A stretch of DNA of 8,188 nt from Spartobacteria bacterium UBA5019 (GTDB lineage: Bacteria; Verrucomicrobiota; Verrucomicrobiia; Chthoniobacterales; Terrimicrobiaceae), in assembly GCA_002396485.1 (NCBI GenBank), contig DGXZ01000074.1, positions 1-8,188 on the forward strand, written 5' to 3'. Positions 1-7,418 of the stretch are shown piece after piece. Position 1 is the first letter of the stretch. Every line of letters starts with the position of its first letter. A program made the translations under genes and the position numbers. The notes under the pieces are model-generated. The model saw nothing but the letters and a program-made list of their open reading frames with translations, had not been told where the DNA came from and did not search any database.

Positions 1-177
1 CAGAGGGATTTCAATCTGGAGCTCTTTGTGCGTGTGCCACCCAAATTCATCGCCAGCTTGGAAAATTCCCCGATTAAAGTGAAACTCGGAGCAACGAAGC
101 CACCACGGGCCCCATTGAAAATCCTCCAAATTCTCAACCGCTTGTTGGAGGGCCTCATTGATAAGCTGAAAATCTAA
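1..177 (+). CDS. 3' end of an unrecognised protein gene (partial)
   Basis: Frame 1 is open from the first base to a TAA at 175-177 and encodes the last 58 residues of a protein whose beginning lies outside the window. Codon use looks coding, with mixed but G/C-leaning third positions. The visible part contains a strand-like stretch (LELFVRVPPKFIASLE), a basic proline-containing linker (KLGATKPPRAPLK) and a C-terminal amphipathic helix rich in Leu and Ile (ILQILNRLLEGLIDKLKI). I do not recognise a family. It is convergent with the sialidase-like gene, whose stop codon lies 43 bp away, and I see no convincing hairpin terminator between them. It is the only apparently real + strand gene in the window. 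Confidence 0.55.
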   Translation, partial: QRDFNLELFVRVPPKFIASLENSPIKVKLGATKPPRAPLKILQILNRLLEGLIDKLKI

Positions 178-220
178 TGTGGTCAACCGGCGCAAGGCTT
201 TCACTGACTTGGAGCAATGA

Positions 221-2170
221 TTAGCCTGACGAAGCCGTGTCAAGAGCTTCAATTTCGGCAGCCATAAGCAGGCGGCCGAAAACTTCCATTCTTTCCAGCG
301 TAAAGTTGTTTGACTTGGCAAAGACCAATAAATTTCCAAGAAATTCGTTGCGATAATAGGGCGAGAATCGACGCCAGCCGTATTGCCGATCGTCACCGCC
401 GTCATCGAACATTCCATTTTGAAAGAAACAAACCGTGTTGCTTCCACCATCAAAATTGATCGTCACGGAATGAAGATCGGGGCCTGCCTCGACCGGGTCA
501 GAGTCAGCGAAAACCGACGTCTCCCCATCGTCCAACTCGACACGGAGTGTTGATTTTTCAGTGATCAGAATCCGAAGACCGCTGCCATTACTTCCGGAAT
601 TATCCAGCAGCATGCCAGGCATTGCGGAGTGGATTCGCAGTCCGAGTCGAATTGCAAATCCAGACCTGAGGCGCTTACCGCCATAGGGCGGCTCGGCATC
701 CCGGACCACGAACTTGGGGAGCTCCGGCATTGTAACGACCTGCTCATCCGTTTCGGCAGACCATTGAAAAATCGGCTTCAACTTGGCCAGTGAAGCCAGG
801 CGTCTCGTTGGGTCCGCGCTCAAGGCGTCTGCCAGTTGCTCTGGAAAGGTGTGAACTCGCGCCTGATTCTTCTGTGTTTCTGACAAGAGCAGGTGGCCAC
901 CTCGGTCAAGGCAATCTGGGTAGCTAATCCTGACAAGCGGATCCTCATCGTAGAGTCCGATCTCTGGCTGGGACCATGCAATCCGCTTTCCGGAAGCGCT
1001 GTCGATTTCCCACCCCCGGGAAAACCACATCGGGTTGCGACCCGTGTAGGCAAAGGTCCTCCGATCCGGGCGGTCCCGCAGAGGCTTGCCCCCGTGATTA
1101 TGAAAACAGTAAAGATAACCGCCATCGCGGAGTTTCCAGACAAAATTTGCCGCTCTGGGGTGCTTCATCAGGCGACCATTTGCGTAGCGCATGTATTCGC
1201 TCTGCTCCCAGGACTGCCCTTGGTCGCGTGAGTAGGCGCACGCTGGATATCCATCAATAGTCCTAAATACTGTAAAGATAGACCCATCGCTCAGTGTGGT
1301 AAAACTGTGCTCTTCTGCAATCGGGCCTCCGCCGAGCGGAGCACGGATTCCCAAGTCACCATCGGGTAAAGTCGACCACTTGGCATCGATTGGATTCTTG
1401 CAGCTGAAGAGATCATCGGAACGCAGAAGAGCACCCTCGCTTGAGGTGAACCAGCCCTCTCCAAAACCACCAACCTTGTGAATCGGAAGGAAAATTTTTC
1501 CATTTACCATAAATGGTTTACCAACATTCCAGAAGAAGCGAATTTTGCCCCCGGTCGGATTGTTGCGATCGATTTCGAATTCGCGGACGGGTATAGATCC
1601 CCGTTCCGAAGACCAAGTTTTTCCATGGTCATCACTCCAACGGAATACGTAATGCCCGTGGGAATCCATTCGCTGTGTCACCCCGCTCGAATATGGTGGA
1701 TTGTCCGCAGGGAGCTCACGGATATCGTCTGCGTTGAAAATGTAAAAAACAAACACGCGCCCCGATGGGGCGGTGATGGGAACACCCCAAGAAGATTCCG
1801 GGGCATCGGGCGATTCGAGCGTCGTGAGATCCTGCCAGGTCTTGCCCTCATCGAACGTCTTCATGACCAGCACATGCTGACCGCGCGCGCCTTCATGTCC
1901 AAGGCCGGTGGTCACCACGCAGAGCAATCCCCCATCCTGCGTTGGCGTAAGAAAGGGCTGGTCCGCATAGAACTTGGTCGGGATGGGCAGTCCGGTGGCG
2001 AGTGCCCTCATATCGTCCGCAGAGCTTGGCTGATCAGGCCACATCGGGTCAAACTTGGTGAGTGTAGGGTCCGCTATGTTGCCACCGGGATATGAGGTGA
2101 TGCTTGGAGAACCTTGAGAGTTTTTATCGTTTGGAGTGGGCTTCATAGGGGAGTCAATTTCATTGCGCAT
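221..2170 (-). CDS. Sialidase-fold (BNR/Asp-box) protein with C-terminal LamG-like domain, no signal peptide
   Basis: A 649-residue protein. Residues ~60-440 look like a six-bladed sialidase-type beta-propeller. Three Asp boxes are visible: TFDEGKTW (105-112), SDDHGKTW (179-186) and SRDQGQSW (314-321). EEHSFTTLSDGSIFTVFRT (287-305) and ISYPD...LLLSETQK (415-434) resemble the later blades of bacterial sialidase-family proteins. Residues ~495-645 look like a concanavalin/LamG jelly roll (GLRILITEKSTLRVELDDG, then LHSVTINFDGG). The RIP arginine motif of classical GH33 sialidases is not recognisable; the matching place reads GLPIPTKFYADQPF, so release of sialic acid is not established. There is no signal peptide, and an in-frame TAA at 2180-2182 excludes an upstream one. 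Start ATG 2170 is the first available and has a poor Shine-Dalgarno; ATG 2146 is the alternative. The neighbouring acetylesterase gene supports a glycan-degradation role. Fold fairly certain, substrate unknown. Confidence 0.8.
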   Translation of the reverse strand: MRNEIDSPMKPTPNDKNSQGSPSITSYPGGNIADPTLTKFDPMWPDQPSSADDMRALATGLPIPTKFYADQPFLTPTQDGGLLCVVTTGLGHEGARGQHVLVMKTFDEGKTWQDLTTLESPDAPESSWGVPITAPSGRVFVFYIFNADDIRELPADNPPYSSGVTQRMDSHGHYVFRWSDDHGKTWSSERGSIPVREFEIDRNNPTGGKIRFFWNVGKPFMVNGKIFLPIHKVGGFGEGWFTSSEGALLRSDDLFSCKNPIDAKWSTLPDGDLGIRAPLGGGPIAEEHSFTTLSDGSIFTVFRTIDGYPACAYSRDQGQSWEQSEYMRYANGRLMKHPRAANFVWKLRDGGYLYCFHNHGGKPLRDRPDRRTFAYTGRNPMWFSRGWEIDSASGKRIAWSQPEIGLYDEDPLVRISYPDCLDRGGHLLLSETQKNQARVHTFPEQLADALSADPTRRLASLAKLKPIFQWSAETDEQVVTMPELPKFVVRDAEPPYGGKRLRSGFAIRLGLRIHSAMPGMLLDNSGSNGSGLRILITEKSTLRVELDDGETSVFADSDPVEAGPDLHSVTINFDGGSNTVCFFQNGMFDDGGDDRQYGWRRFSPYYRNEFLGNLLVFAKSNNFTLERMEVFGRLLMAAEIEALDTASSG

Positions 2171-2190
2171 TCCCGAAGATTAAAAAATGC

Positions 2191-2219
2191 GTTCTATTTT
2201 TCAAACCTTACCGTGTCTA
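2191..2219 (-). promoter_or_regulatory. Candidate sigma70-type promoter of the sialidase-like gene
   Basis: Read on the - strand, TAGACA (2214-2219, five of six matches to TTGACA) is followed after exactly 17 bp by TAGAAC (2191-2196, four of six matches to TATAAT), about 20 bp upstream of ATG 2170. The spacing is ideal and the position suits a short 5' UTR. The weak -10 box fits a promoter needing an activator, and the paired repeats lie directly upstream. This is a consensus match only. Confidence 0.45.
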
Positions 2220-2220
2220 A

Positions 2221-2251
2221 TTTTCGGACATCTCTATCTTTTTTCGGACAT
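2221..2251 (-). promoter_or_regulatory. Tandem 11-bp direct repeats, likely regulator-binding site
   Basis: Two identical copies of ATGTCCGAAAA (- strand) lie at 2241-2251 and 2221-2231, a centre-to-centre distance of 20 bp, in the same orientation. The downstream copy ends one base before the candidate -35 box. Two same-orientation half-sites about two helical turns apart next to the -35 is the arrangement expected for an AraC/XylS-type activator, which binds direct repeats. No regulator gene is present in the window, so the protein is unknown. I did not notice the same repeat upstream of the other genes. Confidence 0.5.
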
Positions 2252-2328
2252 TTTTAAATCACGGGCAGAGGCCCCACCAGGTTCATTTTTTGATAAATAA
2301 ACGCGAGTGCCTTGGTACGGCAGGCATT
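2252..2328. other. Intergenic region downstream of the esterase gene
   Basis: This stretch separates the esterase stop from the sialidase regulatory repeats. It holds a weak potential hairpin at 2308-2326 (TGCCT/AGGCA arms, 9-nt loop) followed on the - strand by CTCGCGTTTATTT, which might act as a weak terminator for the isomerase-esterase unit. The stem is only 5 bp and the T tract is interrupted, so I do not call it a terminator. Confidence 0.3.
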
Positions 2329-3303
2329 TCAATTCCCCTTGATTTTACCAACAAACTCCGCGATGCGTTCACCCATGGCACGTTTTTGCTTGGGGTGAAT
2401 GTCCTGATCGTCCCCGAGGTCGTATGCTGGGATAACGTAGACGCCTGAGCCAGCGGCGGCACAGCGTCTTTGTGCGGCCCGAAGCTCAGTAGAGCCTATT
2501 GGTCCTTTTGCGGTCGGCGAACTGCCTTTGTATTTGGGGAGCTCGACGATCCAGAACGGCACTTCGCCGAAGAGTTGCCTCCACGAGCTGAGGAGGCCAT
2601 TCAGCCAGAGATCATATTCAGCAGCCATTTCGGCGCTCCCGGCATTGCTCTCGCCCTGATACCAGATGATACCGGTGATCGGAATTCCTTTCAGCGGCAG
2701 GACTTTTTTTTGATAGAGCTCCGTTGGATAAGCGCGGCTCAGGCCCCATTTGGCTAGGCGGCGCTGGTCGTAGGGAGGCAATTTCTTTTCGGCGCTATCC
2801 AACCGGGCCGCCTCGATCACCTCGGGATCGTCGGAGAGTTTCCGCATCTTCCGTCCAATATCCGTCTCCGGAATCGCCTCGGACGGCAACCAAGCCTCTA
2901 TGCCCGTTCCTCCTACCGCCGCGACGATGATGTCGATAGGTTTTCCGGTCGCCCGATATCTAGAGAGAGCAAAAAAAATCGGCACAGCCGGCAGACGGTC
3001 GACATTGGAAGCATCGACCTTCACCCACTTCCCTTCCGTGTAAAGGCGGATGTCGAATGGCTCTGAAAAAAGGTCAGCCCCGCCGTCGGTCGCGGCACGG
3101 ACCGGCATCACCATATTGGATTGTCCGGCACAAAGCCAGGTCTCATGGAGGGGAATTCTGGCGTCATCAACCGCATGGATGGGGCCAGAATCCGGAACGG
3201 GAAACGACCAAGCCGTGAACTGGATCAAAGTCGTCATGAGACAAAGCCAAAGCCAGGGGAAGGCTTGTATGCTGGCCATGGGAGCGTTTTTTGTTTGATT
3301 CAT
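2329..3303 (-). CDS. Exported SGNH-hydrolase / sialate O-acetylesterase (SASA) family carbohydrate esterase
   Basis: A 324-residue protein, counted from the first ATG at 3303. An export signal follows the start: a K-containing n-region and a hydrophobic core (WLWLCLMTTLIQFTAW) at residues ~18-33. The SGNH blocks are clear: CAGQSNM with the nucleophile Ser at 62, GGTGIEAWL (~131-139), WYQGESNAG (~214-222) and DIHPKQK with Asp301 and His303. The family removes O-acetyl groups from sialic acids or from plant and algal polysaccharides; the sequence alone does not decide which. It is shorter than full-length bacterial SASA proteins and lacks the N-terminal beta-sandwich that usually precedes GQSN. 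The frame also has a TTG at 3351, which would overlap the isomerase gene by 25 bp. ATG 3303 is preferred because it places the hydrophobic signal close to the N-terminus and leaves a 23-bp gap after the isomerase stop. Probably cotranscribed with the isomerase. Confidence 0.85.
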   Translation of the reverse strand: MNQTKNAPMASIQAFPWLWLCLMTTLIQFTAWSFPVPDSGPIHAVDDARIPLHETWLCAGQSNMVMPVRAATDGGADLFSEPFDIRLYTEGKWVKVDASNVDRLPAVPIFFALSRYRATGKPIDIIVAAVGGTGIEAWLPSEAIPETDIGRKMRKLSDDPEVIEAARLDSAEKKLPPYDQRRLAKWGLSRAYPTELYQKKVLPLKGIPITGIIWYQGESNAGSAEMAAEYDLWLNGLLSSWRQLFGEVPFWIVELPKYKGSSPTAKGPIGSTELRAAQRRCAAAGSGVYVIPAYDLGDDQDIHPKQKRAMGERIAEFVGKIKGN

Positions 3304-3326
3304 ATGGTAGTAGATTTCCGCCTTGC

Positions 3327-4040
3327 TCACTGCCTCGGGTATTCGTGACAAAGCGTGAAGCGAGGAGGCTCGTTCTCGACGATTTCCGGGAAGCGAATGC
3401 CGGGGACATCGATAAAGAAATTGTCATTACGGTCATCGCAGACACTGGAGATCTCCCGGCTTAGGCTCCAGCGTTTGCCGTCATGCGGCCAACCGGTGCC
3501 TTCTTCGGCCCAAAATTGGTGGATCGTGCGTGGGGGGATGGTGAGCGACATTCCGGGCTCCAGGCGGACAATCCCAGCGGGTGGAATTTCGCGGGTTATG
3601 CCGTCCACTTTGATCGTCATGGATTGGCCTGAACGCTTTTCGTCGTCGCCAGCCGGTTCGAGTTGAACGAGGATGTTTCCACCGGCCAAGCCGATGATGT
3701 CCTCGCGCTTGGAGCGGTGAAAATGGGCAGGGGCGCGCTGGTTTTCCGGATCAATGAGCAGTTTCTCGGCGTAGGGTTTTGGATAGCGCGCCTCTTCGTG
3801 GCGGCCATTGCGCAGAGTGAAAAGCACGCGACCGAGGTTTTCAAAGTCATCACTCCCGAAATCCGTCACGTCCCATCCCAGCATGCAATCGCGGATTTCG
3901 TCGTAGGCTTGATCGAGTGCGACCTCTGCCCATTGCGAGGGGGTCCAACGCGCCCATGGCGGGAGGGCGATGCCGAAGTGGCTGGTTACGGTCAGGGCTT
4001 GTTCGATGGCTCGATTGATTGTGGAGCGGTGGAGTTTCAT
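3327..4040 (-). CDS. D-lyxose ketol-isomerase (cupin fold)
   Basis: A 237-residue cytoplasmic protein close to the usual length of bacterial D-lyxose isomerases. These Mn-dependent cupin enzymes interconvert D-lyxose and D-xylulose and often D-mannose and D-fructose. The metal-binding signature APAHFHRSKREDI (103-115) supplies His106, His108 and Glu113. His174 in the conserved IPPRTIHQFW segment (168-177) is the expected fourth ligand. The N-terminal helix STINRAIEQAL, the WDVTDFG segment (56-62) and REISSVCDD followed by NFFIDVPG are also in keeping with the family. ATG 4040 is followed directly by the conserved N-terminus, although the Shine-Dalgarno is weak. The esterase gene follows after 23 bp, suggesting an operon. 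Its first ~122 bp are echoed at ~84% identity 3.6 kb away at 7501-7622. The role in this locus, processing a sugar released from a glycan, is inferred. Confidence 0.9.
   Translation of the reverse strand: MKLHRSTINRAIEQALTVTSHFGIALPPWARWTPSQWAEVALDQAYDEIRDCMLGWDVTDFGSDDFENLGRVLFTLRNGRHEEARYPKPYAEKLLIDPENQRAPAHFHRSKREDIIGLAGGNILVQLEPAGDDEKRSGQSMTIKVDGITREIPPAGIVRLEPGMSLTIPPRTIHQFWAEEGTGWPHDGKRWSLSREISSVCDDRNDNFFIDVPGIRFPEIVENEPPRFTLCHEYPRQ
3919..4040 (-). repeat. Intact-gene copy of the 122-bp isomerase 5' repeat
   Basis: Aligned by eye and without gaps to 7501-7622, this segment (codons 1 to ~41 of the isomerase) shows about 19 mismatches in 122 bp. Similarity stops sharply at the left edge and at the start codon. 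The longest identical block is CGATGGCTCGATTGATTGTGG on the + strand, in the part encoding the conserved STINRAI helix. The divergence is too great for a recent tandem duplication within this genome. Confidence 0.85.
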
Positions 4041-4187
4041 AGGGTGGGTTTGCGTAGCTGGTCGTGGACCTTAAAGTTTAATTATTCGCTTCGGTTTGTC
4101 ACTAAAATTTCCGCTTAAACAAATGTTCCGTCGATAATCCCAGGGGGCAGCGGAGCGTCAACCTCAGATCGAAATTGTAAAGGGGCT
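4041..4187. other. Intergenic region between the beta-helix and isomerase genes
   Basis: 147 bp that must contain both the end of the beta-helix transcript and any promoter for the isomerase-esterase pair. On the - strand it has an AT-rich patch (GAATAATTAAACTTTAAGG, ~4068-4086) about 30-45 bp before the isomerase ATG that could hold a -10 box, but no hexamer at proper spacing resembles a good -35. No stem-loop with a T run was found after the beta-helix stop. Transcription might therefore continue from the beta-helix gene into the isomerase. Confidence 0.4.
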
Positions 4188-7100
4188 TCAGGGCGTTGAG
4201 ACTTTCAGACGGAGAAATCGCCGGGTGCTGCCGGCCGTTGGGATGTCAGAGACGGTGACGTTTCCGCCCACGGTGCCAGGGTTCACGGCAAGATTGGTCC
4301 AGGTAACGAGGTCGCTGCTGGCCTGTACCGTATAGGTGAGCTCGGTGGCGGGGCAGGCGCGAAGGAAGGTTAAGTTCAAAGTTGAAGTGGAAGGTGCCAT
4401 CGTGATGATGGGGTTCGGTGCTGAGGCGGCGTCAATGGGGCGTGCGCCGAGGGCATATTCGATGAGGTTGGGCGAGCCGTCTCCGTCGGGGTCGGCGGTG
4501 TTGGCAGAGGAGCCGCTGCCATTTTTGACGAGGCCTTGGCTTACACGCCAAACCTGGAGCGCACTCCAAGGCGCACTCCTAGCCAAACGCAGGTCATCCA
4601 TGGTCACTTTATCCCCCGTGATTATTCCGAAATTCCTCTGTGCAAGCCCTACCGTGTTGATGTTGGACCCCGTGCCCAGTTGACCAGTCAGTGTTGGTCC
4701 GAAAGACGTTCCATTAACTTTAACAAGCAACGAGTCATTGATCCCGGATACGTTCCAGTTAATTTGACCGGAAACCGTATAAGTCTGGTAAGGGGCAACG
4801 TTGTTTACCAGGACTGTGTCCACGTAGCTCCCGGCTGTGCCGCGATAACGAATGACCAGGTCCATTCCGGTGCCGTTTCCTTTAAATCCGAAAGCCACAC
4901 CATCGAAGGTGTTTCCGTTAAGCACGCACGCGCCGTAATTACTCATTGCTTGTGTAAAAGTAATAAAAGAAACGGCATCTGTGTCTAAGGTTGTCGCGCT
5001 GAGAGTCCCGCTAAAATGTAAGGAAGCGGAAGGTGTGTAGGAATTAATTGCCCTGGTGACGTATCGGTCGATGGCATCGGTGGAGCCTCGGAAATCAACA
5101 GCCCCGCCCGCGCCATTGACTGGCGATGATGTCACCCCACCGGTAGTCACGATCGGGAGTGCGGTATTACTAGTCCACGTAGTGTTATTGGCGGAAGAAA
5201 ACCCCACAATCGTTCCGCCGACAACATTTTGACCCCGTAATTGAACGCCGTTAGTGTATTGCCCGCCGGCATCTCCAGTTTCAAACGACTCATTCAAAAC
5301 AACCTCTATTTGTTCTTGGTTGGCCAAGCTTATGGCTTGGTTGGAGTTGCCACTTTCACCGGAAGAATTGGTGGCGGTGACCATGTAGAAGTAGGCGGCT
5401 TCGGGGTTAAGGCCGGTGTCGGTGTAGTCTTGGCCCGAGTTGACTGTTCCTACGACGGCGAAAGGGCCTCCGGGCGAGTCGGCGCGTTTGACCGTATAAA
5501 AGCTGACGGGAGAACTGGGGGGAACCCAGGTGAGAAGGGCTTCTTGAGTTGCGTTGCGCGGGCTTAATTGCAACTGGGTGGGGGCAGTCGGCGGAGCGGT
5601 GCTTTCGGGCGTGGGGAAGGCGGGTAAGCTAAAATCAGCCCCGGGCACCCAGTAGGTGCCGCCCGCTTCGTAGGCCCCGATGTCCGGACCAGCACCCACG
5701 AAGCCGTCGGTGTAGCCGGGGACGACCGCACCCGTATCGATAGCCCCGGAGCCTGGCTGGGGAACGAAGTTCGCAGCGAGCGGAGGATACCAGCCCTGCT
5801 TGTCGATGGTTGCGTCGGCGGGCTGTGTTCCGAAGTCATTGTCGCGCAGAGTATTAACTATCTGTGTGCGCCACAGGCTAACCGTAGGTCCATCAGTTCT
5901 GGCAATGCTCCATATGGAGTTGCGAAGGAGGGTGTTGTTATAAACCTTGTGGTCGTAGCCGGGCCCGTTGAATTTAATGCCGTACTCGTTTTCGAAGCAG
6001 ACGTTGCGATATACCTGGAAGCCGCTGGCACCGCTGTCGAGATAGATGCCGCGTTGGTCGTGGTGGACCCAGTTGTGATGGATTTTGACCCCATAGCCAC
6101 TTTCACCCCACACGTAGATCGCTCCGCCGTCCTTGGTGAGCATTTGGCCGTAACCGACGTCGTTGTAGGAGATTTCCATCGGATCTGCGTAGGGCAGAAT
6201 GAGCGCCCGACCGCTGCGGGCCAAAGTGTTGCCGGTAATGGTCTGATTTGATCCGTCGATACTCTTCACGCTGGCATAATACAGGCCCGGGTAATAGGCG
6301 ACATCGCGGATGACACAGTTTTGCACGGTATTGTAGGTGCCCTCCAATTGAATGCCGTTTTGGGAGCTAAAGAGGATGGAGGAATTTTTCCAGATGTTGC
6401 GGGTGCCGGTGACGTGGCATGCGGGGACGATGTAGTCTTGATCCCAATTCGCCGTGGTGGCGTGCTGGATGTAGCGGAGGTGGCAGTCGTCCACCACACA
6501 GCCGGTCGAGTCTCTCATGCTGATGCCGGCGGCGAAGATGAAGAGGCCCTTGACGTTCACGTAGGAACGGCTGTCCAGATTAAAGGCGCTGGTGCGCACC
6601 TTGACTTCAACCTGATGGGTGGCTGGCGATGCTCCATCCGGGGCCCAGAGATAAAGCGTGGAGGTAGACGAATCGAGGTGCCATTCGGTGGGGATGTCGA
6701 GCAAGGCGAGCACACCGTAGATCCAGTAGGGGTTGCCAATCCTAAGTCTGTAATTTTCGTTGCCTCTAAAAAAGTTGTAGGCCAAAGAGAGCTTCTTCGT
6801 GATGTTATCGAAGGAGCTGATAGGGCAGGTGAAGGCCGACCATTCGCCGCCGACCTTTCCGGGCGTGACGTGGAGTTTGGCACCGGTCAGGTTGCCGTCG
6901 GGAAGTTTAGGATCGTATAGGTAACGATTGACATCACTGTCGGTGGCATTTGCTGTTTTGGCTACCAGCGAACGCGGGGCGTCGAGAAGACGGTCCACCC
7001 GGGCATTGGGCCAGCGGGCCTCGTTCAGCATGACGCCATCCACAAAAAGCTGACGGAACCCGACACTGGTGGTGGCTTTGTAGATCGAGCCGGTGTGCAC

Positions 7101-7418
7101 CGACCAACTGAGGTCGAGCTTGTCGGCTCCGCTGACAACTACGGGTTCACCGTTGTAAGCCTCGAACTTGATGGGGGCGGAAAGAGTGCCGTTGTTGGTC
7201 GTCGTGACCGTCTCCCGGTACACGCCCTTGCGGATGAGGCAGGTGTCGCCTGCGACCATGACCGAGGCAGCTTTCTGGATGGTCTGAAATGGCGCATCGA
7301 GGCTAGTGCCATCGTTGGAGTCGCGGCCGTCTTTGGACACGTAGTAGGTGTCGGCAAAGGCGGCGTGGGCGAATACCAGCGAGGCCGCTAGTGTGCAGGC
7401 TGAAAAATAGGCAGACAT
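4188..7418 (-). CDS. Secreted right-handed beta-helix protein with Fn3, lectin-like and verrucomicrobial C-terminal modules
   Basis: 1076 residues from ATG 7418. That start has a strong Shine-Dalgarno (AAGGAG, 7423-7428) and is followed by a hydrophobic leader with a predicted cut after AFA (residue 22). Modules: a DUF1565-like opening (YYVSKDGRDSNDGTSLDAPF, ~25-44); a segment with RQLFVDGVMLNEARWPN (122-138) and EWHLD...TLYLWAP (246-260); parallel beta-helix coils (~275-520) rich in N-x-V/I turns; the helix-closing GPDIGAYE (~577-584); an Fn3 domain (~610-700); a jelly-roll or LamG-like domain (~706-945); and a C-terminal DPDGDG (977-982)...NLIEYALG module ending in RFLRL. The 122-138 and 246-260 segments recall beta-helix glycosidases of the GH120/GH141 kind, but I cannot assign a family or catalytic residues. 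It probably binds and cleaves a polysaccharide outside the cytoplasm. The same frame is open upstream to an ATG at 7622 through an isomerase fragment. Confidence 0.85.
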   Translation of the reverse strand: MSAYFSACTLAASLVFAHAAFADTYYVSKDGRDSNDGTSLDAPFQTIQKAASVMVAGDTCLIRKGVYRETVTTTNNGTLSAPIKFEAYNGEPVVVSGADKLDLSWSVHTGSIYKATTSVGFRQLFVDGVMLNEARWPNARVDRLLDAPRSLVAKTANATDSDVNRYLYDPKLPDGNLTGAKLHVTPGKVGGEWSAFTCPISSFDNITKKLSLAYNFFRGNENYRLRIGNPYWIYGVLALLDIPTEWHLDSSTSTLYLWAPDGASPATHQVEVKVRTSAFNLDSRSYVNVKGLFIFAAGISMRDSTGCVVDDCHLRYIQHATTANWDQDYIVPACHVTGTRNIWKNSSILFSSQNGIQLEGTYNTVQNCVIRDVAYYPGLYYASVKSIDGSNQTITGNTLARSGRALILPYADPMEISYNDVGYGQMLTKDGGAIYVWGESGYGVKIHHNWVHHDQRGIYLDSGASGFQVYRNVCFENEYGIKFNGPGYDHKVYNNTLLRNSIWSIARTDGPTVSLWRTQIVNTLRDNDFGTQPADATIDKQGWYPPLAANFVPQPGSGAIDTGAVVPGYTDGFVGAGPDIGAYEAGGTYWVPGADFSLPAFPTPESTAPPTAPTQLQLSPRNATQEALLTWVPPSSPVSFYTVKRADSPGGPFAVVGTVNSGQDYTDTGLNPEAAYFYMVTATNSSGESGNSNQAISLANQEQIEVVLNESFETGDAGGQYTNGVQLRGQNVVGGTIVGFSSANNTTWTSNTALPIVTTGGVTSSPVNGAGGAVDFRGSTDAIDRYVTRAINSYTPSASLHFSGTLSATTLDTDAVSFITFTQAMSNYGACVLNGNTFDGVAFGFKGNGTGMDLVIRYRGTAGSYVDTVLVNNVAPYQTYTVSGQINWNVSGINDSLLVKVNGTSFGPTLTGQLGTGSNINTVGLAQRNFGIITGDKVTMDDLRLARSAPWSALQVWRVSQGLVKNGSGSSANTADPDGDGSPNLIEYALGARPIDAASAPNPIITMAPSTSTLNLTFLRACPATELTYTVQASSDLVTWTNLAVNPGTVGGNVTVSDIPTAGSTRRFLRLKVSTP

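Noticed and set aside
178..220. Bidirectional terminator between the two convergent genes
   Set aside because: Only a 5-bp AGGCT/AGCCT pairing with a long loop and no T tract.
1478..2095. 205-codon + strand open frame
   Set aside because: Lies wholly antisense to the sialidase-like gene, has no recognisable protein features, and is explained by the codon use of the real gene on the other strand.
3327..3351. 25-bp overlap of esterase and isomerase genes through a TTG start
   Set aside because: The ATG at 3303 gives a normal signal peptide and a 23-bp gap; the TTG would put 16 extra residues before the export signal.
6321..6920. 199-codon + strand open frame rich in Val, Gly, Ala and Asp
   Set aside because: Antisense shadow of the beta-helix coding region; the composition reflects the complement of its codons, and no upstream ribosome site or domain was seen.
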